From JALYRV01 sp036675475 (lineage in GTDB: Bacteria; Acidobacteriota; Vicinamibacteria; Vicinamibacterales; SCN-69-37): a stretch of 46,302 bases of DNA. Location of the stretch: contig JAKFEY010000006.1 in assembly GCA_036675475.1 (NCBI GenBank), forward strand, positions 1-46,302. The letters are read 5' to 3'. Positions 25,890-36,567 of the stretch are shown in pieces (position 1 is the first letter of the stretch; the number at the start of each line of letters is the position of its first letter). The position numbers were made by a program, and so were the translations under genes. The notes beneath the pieces are model-generated. The model was not told the DNA's origin. It worked only from the letters and a program-made list of their open reading frames with translations, and made no database searches.

Positions 25890-27133
25890 CTGATTACGAT
25901 CGATTTTTCTCCGCGGCCGGCCGGGCGCTTCGCGAGTCCGCCATCCGCCGCATGGGCACGGTGCTCGCGGGCAAGCGCGAGATCATTTCGTTTGCGCCGG
26001 GTTATCCGGCGCAGGAAAGCTTCGCGTGGGAGGAGTTCCGCGCCATTGCCGACGACCTGCTGAAGAAGCGCCCGCAGGATCTGCTGCAGTACGGGCCGAC
26101 GCGCGGCTACCGCCCGCTCATCGAGGCGATTCAGGGCATCCAGAAGTCGCGCGGCATGGACGTGGCGCCGCAGCAGGTGGTGGTGACGACCGGATCGCAG
26201 CAGGGGCTGTACCTGATTGCGCGCGCGCTGTTCGATCCGGGCGACGTCGTGCTCGTGGAGCTGCCGTCGTACGTCGGCGCCATCACGGCGTTCCGCGGCT
26301 TCGGCGCGGACCTCGTGGGCGTGTCGCAGGACGCCGACGGCATCAACCTCGAGGATCTCGACCGCGCCTCCGCGCGCGTACGCGCCGAAGGCAAGCGCGT
26401 CAAGGCCGTCTACGTCGTCCCCAACTTCCAGAATCCCACAGGCCTGCTGATGTCGCTGCAGAAGCGGCGCGAGCTGGTGGCGTGGGCCGAGCGCAACGAC
26501 GTGCTCGTGATTGAGGATGATCCGTATCGCGATCTCTACTTCACCGACGTCACGAAGGAAGCGGAGACGCGCCCGATTGCGGCCGACGATCCGAACGGCC
26601 GCGTGATTTATCTGAGCAGCTTCTCGAAGACGCTGGCGCCCGGCTTCCGCACCGCGTGGATCGTGGCGCCGGCGCCGATCGCCTCGAAGATTGAGCTGGC
26701 CAAGCAGGCGATCGATCTGTGCACCAGCGGCTTCGATCAGCAGATGGTGTACGAGGCGACCGCGCGCGGCGTGCTCGCGGCGCAGGCGCCGAAGCTGCGC
26801 GCGCTGTATCAGCGCAAGCGCGACGTCATGATCGACGCCATTCACCAGAGCGAAAGCGGCCTGTCGGGTCCCGACCCGCGCGGCGGCTTCTTCCTGTGGG
26901 CCAGGCTGCCGGAAGGCCTCAGCGGCGACGCGCTGCTCACGCGCGCCACCGAGCACGGCGTCATCTTCGTCACCGGCGCCGCGTTCTTCGTGGACGGCGG
27001 CGGCGACAACTACATCCGCTTGTCGTTCTCCTCACCTTCGGAGGACGGCATCCGCGAGGGGATCAAGCGGCTTGTGGGGGCCATGAACGCAATGAAGGAC
27101 GAACCTGCCGCAAAGGTCCCGCAGCTGCCGTGA
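25886..27133 (+). CDS. PLP-dependent aminotransferase, class I/II (LysN/ARO8-like)
   Basis: A 415-residue fold-type I aminotransferase. Family features in order: ISFAPGYPAQESF, LLQYGPTRGYRPLIEAI, VVTTGSQQGLYLIARAL for the cofactor phosphate, VYVVPNFQNPTG (the conserved Asn), VIEDDPYRDLYF (Asp and Tyr of the cofactor site), and SSFSKTLAPGFRTAWI with the Schiff-base Lys248; RLSFS near the end carries the carboxylate-binding Arg. The sequence pattern matches the 2-aminoadipate/aromatic (LysN, ARO8, MocR C-domain) group, but no DNA-binding domain is attached. The exact substrate is open. The start overlaps the upstream membrane protein. A 48-bp palindrome follows 2 bp after the stop. Confidence 0.9.
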   Translation: MTDYDRFFSAAGRALRESAIRRMGTVLAGKREIISFAPGYPAQESFAWEEFRAIADDLLKKRPQDLLQYGPTRGYRPLIEAIQGIQKSRGMDVAPQQVVVTTGSQQGLYLIARALFDPGDVVLVELPSYVGAITAFRGFGADLVGVSQDADGINLEDLDRASARVRAEGKRVKAVYVVPNFQNPTGLLMSLQKRRELVAWAERNDVLVIEDDPYRDLYFTDVTKEAETRPIAADDPNGRVIYLSSFSKTLAPGFRTAWIVAPAPIASKIELAKQAIDLCTSGFDQQMVYEATARGVLAAQAPKLRALYQRKRDVMIDAIHQSESGLSGPDPRGGFFLWARLPEGLSGDALLTRATEHGVIFVTGAAFFVDGGGDNYIRLSFSSPSEDGIREGIKRLVGAMNAMKDEPAAKVPQLP

Positions 27134-27135
27134 CG

Positions 27136-27183
27136 ATGTTGCAGAAACTTCGTAGTTTCAAAACTACGAAGAAACTGCAACAT
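27136..27183. terminator. 48-bp AT-rich palindrome between convergent genes
   Basis: Outer arms ATGTTGCAG/CTGCAACAT and inner arms CTTCGTAGTTT/AAACTACGAAG are perfect; AAA faces AAA between them, and the turn is CA. It begins 2 bp after the aminotransferase stop, and the stop codon of the opposite-strand PQQ protein (27164-27166) lies inside it. The symmetry and position suggest a bidirectional transcription terminator. There is no clear T-run, so this is inference. Its AT content stands out against the GC-rich surroundings. Confidence 0.6.
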
Positions 27184-28537
27184 TGCGCGTGGACGGCGGC
27201 ACGGAGCGGGACAGCCGAGGAGAGGCCGGCCGTGGAGCAGACAGCGTGACCGTCTGTCCCCAGCGGATTGCGCCGAGCGAATAATCGAGCCTGCGACGGA
27301 TTTCGTAGCCGGGCCCCCAGCTGATTGGCCCTGGTGTCGGCATCAGGAACGTCTGCCGGTAGGCGTGCAGCTGCCAGTCGCCCGACGTAGTGGCCGTCGC
27401 GACCAACGCAAAAGGCTGGGCGGGCGACGACGCTGCGCGCGTCGGCCCTGCGGCCGCCGGCACGGCGGCCATCGGCACTGCTTCCGTCGACGCTCCGCCC
27501 GTCGGCACTGCGGCCATCGGAGGCGGCGTCGACATCACGACCGGAAACTGGACGCGCGTGGTGCCTTCCGCGGCGGGCAGCGCCGGCGTTTTGCCGGCGG
27601 CGGCGCCGGTGATCGAGTTGATGTAGACAAGGCCCGGGGCGCCCATCTCGCCGGTGGTGATCACGACCAGCCCTTCGACGAGCATCGGGCCCGCCAGCGG
27701 GCGCGACGACAGCGCGTAGTCCCACTTTTCATTGCCGCTCGACCGGCTGTACGCGCGCACGACGTTGTCGAGCGCGACGACGTAGACGCGCTCGGGGTCG
27801 GCGGCCGCGGCGCCAATCATGCGGGAGCCCCGGCGCCAGCGCCAGTCGAGGTCGCCGTCGCGCGTCTTGATCGCCCAGAAATAGCCGTCGGCGGTGCCGG
27901 TGAAAATCCGATCCGCCGAAAGGGTGATCGCCCCGGGAGCCGCGCCGAGCGACTTTTGCCAGCGCGGATTGCCGGTGGCCAGATCGAGCAGCGCAATGCG
28001 CCCGTCGCCGAATCCGGCAACCAGCAGGTTGCCGTCAATCGCCGGCGCCGACGTCAGCGGCGCGCCCATCGCGCGTGCCCACACGACGACGCCGTCGGCC
28101 GCGCGCACGGCCTGCAGCCCGCCGTCGGCGAGCGCCACGATGAGCCAGCCCGCGCGGTGGGTGAGCGGCACGGCAAGCGCGCCTGCCGGCAGGCGCCAGA
28201 CGACCGATCCCGTCGCGGCGTCGAGCGCATGAATCGCTCCTGACGCCGACACGAACAGCCGATCGCCGGCGGCGACCGGCGCGCTGTCGGCCGCGAGCGC
28301 GACCGACCACGCCGGCTCGACGCGGCCCGGCTCCAGCGCGACGAGCTGGCCGGTTTGCAGCGGCACATAGACGCGGGCGCCGCTTGCGGCCGGCGCGGCG
28401 GCAAACGGCGCGTCGAGCGCGTGCGTCCAGAAATGATCGAGGGGGAACAGCGCGGACGTCTGCGCCGCCGCCGGGGCCGCGAGGGCAGAGAAAGCCAACG
28501 CAGTCAAGAGATTAGAAACGTTCCGCGCGAGCCACAC
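27164..28537 (-). CDS. Secreted PQQ-like beta-propeller repeat protein
   Basis: A 457-residue protein starting with GTG at 28537, which gives a normal signal peptide ending AAPAAAQ. Residues about 30-320 hold repeated PQQ/quinoprotein-type blades: LVALEPGRVEPAWSV, IHALDAATGSVVWRL, LQAVRAADGVVVWAR, IALLDLATGNPRWQK, FWAIKTRDGDLDWRW, VRAYSRSSGNEKWDY. This is the BamB/PQQ-dehydrogenase-like propeller without an enzyme active site that I can see. Residues about 335-370 are low-complexity and repeat AVPMAAVP-like words. The C-terminal 90 residues are unassigned and the last codons are encoded by the palindrome. It could be a structural or scaffold protein of the periplasm; no neighbour decides its role. 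Confidence 0.8.
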   Translation of the reverse strand: MWLARNVSNLLTALAFSALAAPAAAQTSALFPLDHFWTHALDAPFAAAPAASGARVYVPLQTGQLVALEPGRVEPAWSVALAADSAPVAAGDRLFVSASGAIHALDAATGSVVWRLPAGALAVPLTHRAGWLIVALADGGLQAVRAADGVVVWARAMGAPLTSAPAIDGNLLVAGFGDGRIALLDLATGNPRWQKSLGAAPGAITLSADRIFTGTADGYFWAIKTRDGDLDWRWRRGSRMIGAAAADPERVYVVALDNVVRAYSRSSGNEKWDYALSSRPLAGPMLVEGLVVITTGEMGAPGLVYINSITGAAAGKTPALPAAEGTTRVQFPVVMSTPPPMAAVPTGGASTEAVPMAAVPAAAGPTRAASSPAQPFALVATATTSGDWQLHAYRQTFLMPTPGPISWGPGYEIRRRLDYSLGAIRWGQTVTLSAPRPASPRLSRSVPPSTRNVAVSS

Positions 28538-28542
28538 CAGTT

Positions 28543-28548
28543 TATAAT
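28543..28548 (+). promoter_or_regulatory. Consensus -10 element for guaA
   Basis: A perfect TATAAT stands 25 bp before the guaA GTG, in a 36-bp divergent gap. The matching -35 position (around 28520-28525, with TTCCGC nearby) is weak and would lie inside the PQQ protein signal peptide region. Such a sequence is rare by chance in DNA this GC-rich, which supports it as the guaA promoter. Confidence 0.5.
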
Positions 28549-28573
28549 AGCGGCTAATCAACCCCGCACTTCC

Positions 28574-30175
<1,602 letters not shown>

Positions 30176-30191
30176 TGCTGAGGCGCGGATT

Positions 30192-30223
30192 TGGTGATCT
30201 CGTGATCTGGCGATCTGGTGATC
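30192..30223. repeat. Octamer array TGGTGATC, four units
   Basis: Four units in a row: TGGTGATC, TCGTGATC, TGGCGATC, TGGTGATC, ending 4 bp before the dnaE GTG. It fills most of the 52-bp guaA-dnaE gap and takes the place of a Shine-Dalgarno sequence. Confidence 0.85.
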
Positions 30224-30227
30224 TGCC

Positions 30228-33200
30228 GTGACCGAGTTCGTACATCTACACCTGCATACAGAGTTTTCGCTGCTCGACGGCGCGTGCCGCATCGATGAAC
30301 TCCTGGACCGCGCAGCCGCATTGAAGATGCCGGCGCTGGCGGTGACCGAGCACGGCAACATGTTTTCGGCCGTGGCGTTTCATGACGCGGCGCGCAAGCG
30401 CGGCATCAAGCCGATTCTCGGGTGCGAAGTCTATGTCGCGCCCGGCGATCGGCGCACGAAGAGCGGCACGCCGGGTGAGACGGCTAACCATCTCGTGCTG
30501 CTCGCCGAGACGAACGAAGGCTTCCACAACCTGATCAAGCTCGTGTCGTCGGGGTACACGGAAGGCTTCTACTACAAGCCGCGCATCGACAAGGACCTGC
30601 TCGCGCAGCATTCGGCCGGCCTCATCGGCCTGAGCAGCTGCCTCAAGGGGGAAGTGGCCACCGGCCTCCGCACCGACCAGGTGAAGAAGGCGCTCGACGC
30701 CGCGGCCGCGTACCGCGACATCCTCGGCCCGAACAACTTCTTCCTCGAGATGCAGTACCAGGGCATCGACGATCAGCAGGTGGTCAACACGGGGCTCGGC
30801 CCGATCGCGCGCGAGCTCGGGCTTCCGCTCGTCGTCACCAACGACGTGCACTACCTGCACCAGACCGACCAGCAGCCGCACGACGTGCTGCTGTGCATCG
30901 GCACGGGCAAGAACGTCACCGACGAGAAGCGGCTCAAGTACCACGGCGACCAGTTCTTCCTGAAGACCGGCGACGACATGCGCAACGTCTTCCCGGACTT
31001 TCCCGAGGCCATCGCCAACACGATGCGCATCGCGGAGCGCTGCAACGTCACGCTGCCGAAGGACGAGTACCACCTTCCGAACTTCGCGGTGCCTGACGGC
31101 TTCACTGTCGACAGCTACTTCGAGCACGTCACGCGCGAAGGGTATCGCGAGCGCCTGCCGCGGCTCGAGGACCTGCACCGCCGCGGGCTGCTGCGCCATC
31201 CGCTCGAGGTCTACGAGAAGCGTCTCGACTACGAGATCGCGATGATCAAGCAGATGAAGTACCCGGGGTACTTCCTGATCGTCTGGGACTTCATCCGCTA
31301 CGGCCGTGAGAAGGGCATCCCCGTCGGGCCGGGCCGCGGCTCGGCGGCCGGCAGCCTCGTCGCGTTCTGCCTGAAGATCACCGACGTCGACCCGCTGCAT
31401 TTCGATCTGATCTTCGAGCGCTTCCTCAACCCCGAGCGCGTGTCGCTGCCCGACATCGACATCGACTTCTGCGAGCGCCGCCGCGGCGAGGTCATCGAGT
31501 ACGTCACGCGCAAGTACGGCCGCGAGAACGTGGCGCAGATCATCACGTTCGGCACCATGAAGGCCAAGGCCGTGGTCCGCGACGTGGGCCGCGTCATGGG
31601 CATGTCGGTCGCCGACGCGGACCGCGTCGCGAAGCTGATCCCCAACCAGCTCGAGATGACGCTCGACAAGGCCGTCGAGGAGAATCCCGCGCTGAAGGAC
31701 CTCGAAGCGCGCGATCCGATGGTCAATCAGCTGATGAAGACGGCGCGCCGCCTCGAAGGCATGACGCGCCACGCCTCGGTGCACGCCGCCGGCGTCGTCA
31801 TCGCGCCCAAAGCCATCGTCGAATACGCGCCGCTCTACAAGAGCGCGAAGGACGAAATCACCACGCAGTGGGCGATGAAGGAAATCGAGCGGGTGGGCCT
31901 GCTCAAGATGGACTTCCTCGGCCTGAGCACGCTGACGCTGCTGACCGACGCCGTGGCGGAGATCGAGCGCACCGAAGGCGTAAAGATCGATCTCGACAAC
32001 CTGCCGCTCGACGATGCCAAGACGTATCAGCTGTTTCGCGACGGCCAGACGGCCGGCGTGTTCCAGTTCGAAAGCTCCGGCATGCGCGAGACGCTGCGCA
32101 AGGCGAAGCCGCAGGTGCTCGAGGATCTGATCGCGCTCAACGCGCTGTATCGTCCGGGCCCGCTCAAGGGCGGGGTCGTCGACGACTACATCAAGCGCAA
32201 ACACGGGCTCGCCGAGGTCAAGTACGAGCTGCCGCAGATGGAGGCCGTGCTCAAGGAGACGTACGGCGTCATCGCGTACCAGGAGCAGGTCATGCGCCTC
32301 GCCGCGGACCTCGCCGGTTTCACGATGGGCGAGTCGGACATCCTTCGCAAGGCGATGGGCAAGAAGGATCCGGCCGTCATGGCCAGGCAGCGCGACCGCT
32401 TCATGGAGGGCTGCAAGGCGCGCGGGCACAGCGAAAAGAAGGCCGCGAAGATATTCGACCTCATGGAGTTCTTCGCCGGGTACGGCTTCAACAAGTCGCA
32501 CTCCACGACGTACGCCTATCTGGCGTATCAGACCGCGTACCTGAAGGCGAATTATCCGCGGCACTTCATGGCGGCCCTGCTCACCATCGAAGCGCAGAAC
32601 ACCGAGAAACTCGCCTTCTATCTGGCGGAGGCGCGCGATCTGGGCGTGCCGGTGCTGTCGCCCGACATCAATCGCAGCGAGCTGAACTTCACCGTGCAGC
32701 CCGAAGGCGTGCGTTACGGCCTGACGGCCGTGAAGAACGTGGGCGAGGGCGCGATCCTCTCGCTGCTTGCGGCCCGCAAGGAGCTCGGCGGCAAGGTGAC
32801 GTCGCTCTATTCACTCGCGGAGCACCTCGACCTGCGGCTGGTCAACAAGCGTCCGCTCGAAAGTCTCGTCAAGGGCGGCGCCTTCGATTCGCTGCTCGAG
32901 GGCACAGTCGACGATCCCGCCAGGCTGCGCGCGCGTCTCTTCGCCGCGATTGATCGGATGCTGGAGCACGGCAACCGGCACCAGAAGGATCGCGATCGCG
33001 GCCAGAGCTCGATGTTCGGCGACGAGATGTTCGGCGAGGACGGCGATCCGGCGCGCGATGCCATCAGCGAGCTTCCCGACGCGCAACCCTGGACGACGGC
33101 GCAGCAGCTGATGTTCGAGAAGGAGGCGCTCGGCCTCTACATGAGCGGCCATCCGATCGAGCAGTTCAAGCCTGACCTGGCCGCGTTTGGCGCGAAAGGC

Positions 33201-33728
33201 CTCGTCGAGCTCACCGGCTCGGTCGACAACTGCGCCATCGGCGGCATCGTCACCGGCCTGCGATCGGTGCGCACGCGCCGCGGCGATCCGATGGCGGTCT
33301 TCATGCTCGAAGACGAGTCGGGCACGGTCGAAACCGTCGTCTTTCCCGAGGCGTTCGCGAAGCACCAGCCGTTCATTCGCGCTGACGCGATGCTCGTGGT
33401 GCGCGGCCGGTTCGAGAAGGACGATGACACGTGCCGGCTGGTGGCGAGCGAAATCACCACGGTGGAACTGGTGCGCGAGAAACTCGCGCGCGAGGTGCAG
33501 ATTCGCCTCACGATGCCGCCGCACGACCGCACGACCATGGAGAAGCTGGCGGAGATGCTGTCGCGCCACCGCGGCGACCGGCGCGTCAGCCTGGAAATCA
33601 TCGAAACCCGCGCCGACGGCACATCCTACCGGGTGAAGGCCACGGCACCTCAGCGGGTGCGCCCGTCCGACCGCCTCGTTTCGGAGGTCGAAGCCCTGGT
33701 CGGCACAGGAACGGTGCTGATCAAGTGA
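30228..33728 (+). CDS. dnaE: DNA polymerase III alpha subunit
   Basis: A 1166-residue DnaE1-type replicative polymerase. It opens with the PHP domain (VHLHLHTEFSLLDGACRI, TEHGNMF). The palm has PDIDIDFCERRR at 408-419 with catalytic Asp411 and Asp413, and GPGRGSAAGSLVAFCL before it. The finger region, the helix-hairpin-helix part (GYGFNKSHSTTYAYLAYQTAYLK) and a C-terminal OB domain (GGIVTGLRSVRTRRGDPMAVFMLED) follow. It has no 3'-5' exonuclease insert, so it is not PolC. The start is GTG at 30228. It is followed by accA, the same neighbour as in E. coli. A heptamer-like array separates the two genes. Confidence 0.98.
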   Translation: MTEFVHLHLHTEFSLLDGACRIDELLDRAAALKMPALAVTEHGNMFSAVAFHDAARKRGIKPILGCEVYVAPGDRRTKSGTPGETANHLVLLAETNEGFHNLIKLVSSGYTEGFYYKPRIDKDLLAQHSAGLIGLSSCLKGEVATGLRTDQVKKALDAAAAYRDILGPNNFFLEMQYQGIDDQQVVNTGLGPIARELGLPLVVTNDVHYLHQTDQQPHDVLLCIGTGKNVTDEKRLKYHGDQFFLKTGDDMRNVFPDFPEAIANTMRIAERCNVTLPKDEYHLPNFAVPDGFTVDSYFEHVTREGYRERLPRLEDLHRRGLLRHPLEVYEKRLDYEIAMIKQMKYPGYFLIVWDFIRYGREKGIPVGPGRGSAAGSLVAFCLKITDVDPLHFDLIFERFLNPERVSLPDIDIDFCERRRGEVIEYVTRKYGRENVAQIITFGTMKAKAVVRDVGRVMGMSVADADRVAKLIPNQLEMTLDKAVEENPALKDLEARDPMVNQLMKTARRLEGMTRHASVHAAGVVIAPKAIVEYAPLYKSAKDEITTQWAMKEIERVGLLKMDFLGLSTLTLLTDAVAEIERTEGVKIDLDNLPLDDAKTYQLFRDGQTAGVFQFESSGMRETLRKAKPQVLEDLIALNALYRPGPLKGGVVDDYIKRKHGLAEVKYELPQMEAVLKETYGVIAYQEQVMRLAADLAGFTMGESDILRKAMGKKDPAVMARQRDRFMEGCKARGHSEKKAAKIFDLMEFFAGYGFNKSHSTTYAYLAYQTAYLKANYPRHFMAALLTIEAQNTEKLAFYLAEARDLGVPVLSPDINRSELNFTVQPEGVRYGLTAVKNVGEGAILSLLAARKELGGKVTSLYSLAEHLDLRLVNKRPLESLVKGGAFDSLLEGTVDDPARLRARLFAAIDRMLEHGNRHQKDRDRGQSSMFGDEMFGEDGDPARDAISELPDAQPWTTAQQLMFEKEALGLYMSGHPIEQFKPDLAAFGAKGLVELTGSVDNCAIGGIVTGLRSVRTRRGDPMAVFMLEDESGTVETVVFPEAFAKHQPFIRADAMLVVRGRFEKDDDTCRLVASEITTVELVREKLAREVQIRLTMPPHDRTTMEKLAEMLSRHRGDRRVSLEIIETRADGTSYRVKATAPQRVRPSDRLVSEVEALVGTGTVLIK

Positions 33729-33763
33729 ATTCTCAACTCTTAAGTCACCAACTCTCAATTCCC
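33728..33763. repeat. Degenerate heptamer array, AACTCTC type
   Basis: Five units, AATTCTC, AACTCTT, AAGTCACC (one extra base), AACTCTC, AATTCCC, starting at the last base of the dnaE stop. AT-rich for this genome. It fills most of the dnaE-accA gap; a TTTAAT lies just after it, close to the accA start. Confidence 0.75.
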
Positions 33764-33778
33764 GCGCTTTAATAGAGC

Positions 33779-34810
33779 ATGCCTGACCTGCTGGAGTTCG
33801 AAGAGCCCGTTGGCGTGCTGGTGAAGGAGATCGAGGCGCTGAGCATGCTGCCGCAGACGCCCGAGCGGCAGCGCTCCATCCAGAGCCTGCGCGACCGCGC
33901 CGAAGCCATTCGCGCCGAAATCTTCCAGCACCTCACGCCCTGGCAGCGTGTGCTGGTGGCGCGCCACACCGCGCGGCCGACGACGCTGGACTACATCGAT
34001 CGGCTCTGCACGGGCTACACGCCGCTGCATGGCGACCGCCGATTTGCCGACGACAAGGCCATCGTGTGCGGCCTGGCGTTCTTCCGCGGCGAGCCCGTGT
34101 TCGTGGTGGGGCACCAGAAGGGCGGCGCCGACACCAAGGAAAAGATCATCCGGAACTTCGGCTACGCGCGGCCTGAAGGCTATCGCAAGGCGCTGCGCGT
34201 GATGGAGATGGCGGCGAAGTTCAAGCGGCCGATTCTCGTGTTCATCGACACGCCCGCCGCGTACCCCGGCATCGAGTCGGAAGAGCGCGGCGTCGCCGAG
34301 GCGATTGCCGTGAACCTGCGCGACATGATGATGCTCGACACGCCCGTGATCGTCACGGTGTGCGGCGAAGGCGGATCGGGCGGCGCGCTTGGCCTCGCCA
34401 TCGGCGATCGCGTGCTGATGCAGGAGTTCGCCGTGTACAGCGTCATTCCGCCCGAGGGGTGCGCGGCGATTCTGTGGCGCGACGCCGGCAAGAAGGTGGA
34501 AGCCGCGGCGGCGCTCAAGATCACGGCGCCCGACCTGCTGGCGCTCGGCGTCATCGACGAGATCGTGCCCGAGCCGGTGGGCGGCGCGCACAACGATCCG
34601 GCGGCCGCCACGAAACTGGTGGGCGACGCCATCGCGCGTCATTTAAAGGAAGTCGCGGCGCTCGACCGCACCGCGCGTCTCGACGCGCGCTACGAGAAGT
34701 TCCGCCGCATGGGCAAGGAAGGTCAGGCGTTCGTCGACGACGGGCCGGCGCAGGCGGCGGATGCCGCGACGGGCGCCGGGCTCGAGGCGCCGGGCGCTCC
34801 CGCCGAATGA
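33779..34810 (+). CDS. accA: Acetyl-CoA carboxylase carboxyltransferase subunit alpha
   Basis: A 343-residue AccA. Helical N-terminus (FEEPVGVLVKEIEAL, ILxxxTPWQRVLVARHTARPTTLDYI), then the crotonase-fold core: VVGHQKGGADTKEKIIRNFGYARPEGYRKALRVMEMAAKF, PILVFIDTPAAYPG, and ICGEGGSGGALGLAIGDRVLM-like sequence, and YSVIPPEGCAAILW. It transfers the carboxyl group from biotin to acetyl-CoA in the first step of fatty acid synthesis, together with AccD, which is not in the window. The last 25 residues are an Ala/Gly/Pro-rich tail beyond the usual end near residue 318. The stop overlaps the recJ start (ATGA). This gene begins the long rightward overlapping run. Confidence 0.97.
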   Translation: MPDLLEFEEPVGVLVKEIEALSMLPQTPERQRSIQSLRDRAEAIRAEIFQHLTPWQRVLVARHTARPTTLDYIDRLCTGYTPLHGDRRFADDKAIVCGLAFFRGEPVFVVGHQKGGADTKEKIIRNFGYARPEGYRKALRVMEMAAKFKRPILVFIDTPAAYPGIESEERGVAEAIAVNLRDMMMLDTPVIVTVCGEGGSGGALGLAIGDRVLMQEFAVYSVIPPEGCAAILWRDAGKKVEAAAALKITAPDLLALGVIDEIVPEPVGGAHNDPAAATKLVGDAIARHLKEVAALDRTARLDARYEKFRRMGKEGQAFVDDGPAQAADAATGAGLEAPGAPAE

Positions 34811-36567
34811 CACGGCCGTACACGTGGGACGTCGCGCCGTGTGACGATGCCGCGACCGCGACGCTGGCCGCCGCGCTGAAGATTCCGCCGATCGTCGCGC
34901 AGCTGCTGTGCCTGCGCGGGCTTGGCGATCCCGAAACGGCCGATCGCTTCCTGCAGCCCTCGCTCTCGCACTTGAACGATCCGTTCCGGCTCGCCGGCAT
35001 GGCGGAGTCGGTGGAGCGCCTGCTCGGCGCGATTGCGCGCAAGGAGCGCATCGCGATTCACGGCGACTACGACGTCGACGGCGTGACGTCCACGGTCATC
35101 ATGCGCCGCGCGCTCGAGATGCTCGGCGCCGACGTGATTCACTTCATCCCGCAGCGGCTGACCGACGGCTACGGCCTGCAGCCCGCGACGGTGGAGAAGC
35201 TGCACGCGCTCGGCGCCGTTGTGATCGTGTCGGTGGATTGCGGCATCCGTGGCGAAGAAGCGGCGCGGCGCGCGCGCGATCTCGGGATGGATCTGATCAT
35301 CACGGACCATCACGAGCCCGACACCACGCTGCCGCCTGCCTTTGCGATCATCAATCCAAAGCGGCCCGACTGCAGCTATCCCGACAAGCACCTGGCGGGC
35401 GTGGGTGTGGCGCTGAAGCTGGTGCACGCGCTCTGCATCAAGACCGATCGCGTGAAATGGCTGCCGGCGTTCGTGAAGATTGCCGCCATCGGCACGCTGG
35501 CCGACGTCGTGCCGCTGGTCGGCGAGAACCGCGTGATCGCGAAGCTCGGGCTCGAGATGCTGTCGACAGGCCGCCACACCGTGGGCCTGCGGTCGCTGCT
35601 CGAGGCGTCGGGGCTCACCAACAAGACAATTGACGGGTTTCACGTGTCGTTCCTGATGGCGCCGCGCATCAACGCGGCCGGCCGCATGAGCACGCCCGAC
35701 ATTGCGACCCGGCTGCTGCTGGCGATCGACGAGGGGCAGCTCGCGGAAGCGCGCGCCCTGGCGCAGCAGCTCAACGACGAGAACACGAAGCGCCAGGCCG
35801 AGGAGGCCGAGATTCTGGCGCAGGCACGCAAGGCCGTGGAGAGCGACCCGGGCGTCGGCGCGCACAACGTGCTCGTGGTGGCAGGCCAGGGCTGGCACCG
35901 CGGCGTCATTGGAATAGTGGCGTCGAAACTCGTCGATCACTTCAACAAGCCCGCGGTCGTCCTCTCGATCGAAGACGGGATGGGGCACGGCTCGTGCCGC
36001 AGCATCCAGGCCTTCGACATGCTGGGCGCGCTCGAGCGGTGCGCGGATCTGTTCGAGCGCTTCGGCGGCCACCGGCAGGCCGCCGGCCTCACGATTCCCG
36101 CGGCCAACGTGCCTGAGTTCCGCCGCCGCATCAACGAGTGGGCCAACAGCGCGCTCGACCCGCGCGACCTGATGCCGCGGCTGCGCATCGACGCGGCGCT
36201 GCCGCTGCGATCGATCGACGCCGGCGTCATCGAGGCGCTCGGCCGGCTTGGCCCGTATGGATCGGCGAACCCGAAGCCGGTGTTCCACGCGGGGCCGGTG
36301 CAGCTCGTGAACGGGCCGCGCAAGATCAAGGAGCGGCACCTCAAGATGTCGGTGCGGCAGGAGGGGCGCACGTTCCCGGCCATCGCCTGGCGCGCCGCCG
36401 AGCGGCTGCCGCTGTTCGAACAGCACCGCGACCGCCTCGAGCTGGCGTTCTCACTCGACAAGAACGAATTCAACGGCGAGGCTTACGTCGAGCTGACGCT
36501 CGCCGACGTGCGCGGGTTTACCGCGCCCGAGCCCGCGGCGGCGCCCGGGCGAGCCGAGGAGACGTAA
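34807..36567 (+). CDS. recJ: Single-stranded-DNA-specific exonuclease RecJ
   Basis: A 586-residue RecJ of the DHH superfamily. Visible motifs: HGDYDVDGVTS (Asp87, Asp89, Asp91 region), SVDCGI, DHH at 167-169, NAAGRM (APRINAAGRMSTP), the DHHA1 motif GGHRQAAGL and a C-terminal OB-like domain. It degrades single-stranded DNA 5' to 3' in recombination and mismatch repair. The start ATG overlaps the accA stop; the longer frame upstream is a shadow of accA. The stop (TAA) shares one base with the next start. Typical length for the family. Confidence 0.96.
   Translation: MTRPYTWDVAPCDDAATATLAAALKIPPIVAQLLCLRGLGDPETADRFLQPSLSHLNDPFRLAGMAESVERLLGAIARKERIAIHGDYDVDGVTSTVIMRRALEMLGADVIHFIPQRLTDGYGLQPATVEKLHALGAVVIVSVDCGIRGEEAARRARDLGMDLIITDHHEPDTTLPPAFAIINPKRPDCSYPDKHLAGVGVALKLVHALCIKTDRVKWLPAFVKIAAIGTLADVVPLVGENRVIAKLGLEMLSTGRHTVGLRSLLEASGLTNKTIDGFHVSFLMAPRINAAGRMSTPDIATRLLLAIDEGQLAEARALAQQLNDENTKRQAEEAEILAQARKAVESDPGVGAHNVLVVAGQGWHRGVIGIVASKLVDHFNKPAVVLSIEDGMGHGSCRSIQAFDMLGALERCADLFERFGGHRQAAGLTIPAANVPEFRRRINEWANSALDPRDLMPRLRIDAALPLRSIDAGVIEALGRLGPYGSANPKPVFHAGPVQLVNGPRKIKERHLKMSVRQEGRTFPAIAWRAAERLPLFEQHRDRLELAFSLDKNEFNGEAYVELTLADVRGFTAPEPAAAPGRAEET

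Noticed and set aside
30246..32564. A 772-codon open frame on the minus strand opposite dnaE
   Set aside because: The sense strand encodes an uninterrupted DnaE with catalytic residues; the antisense frame has no recognisable motif.
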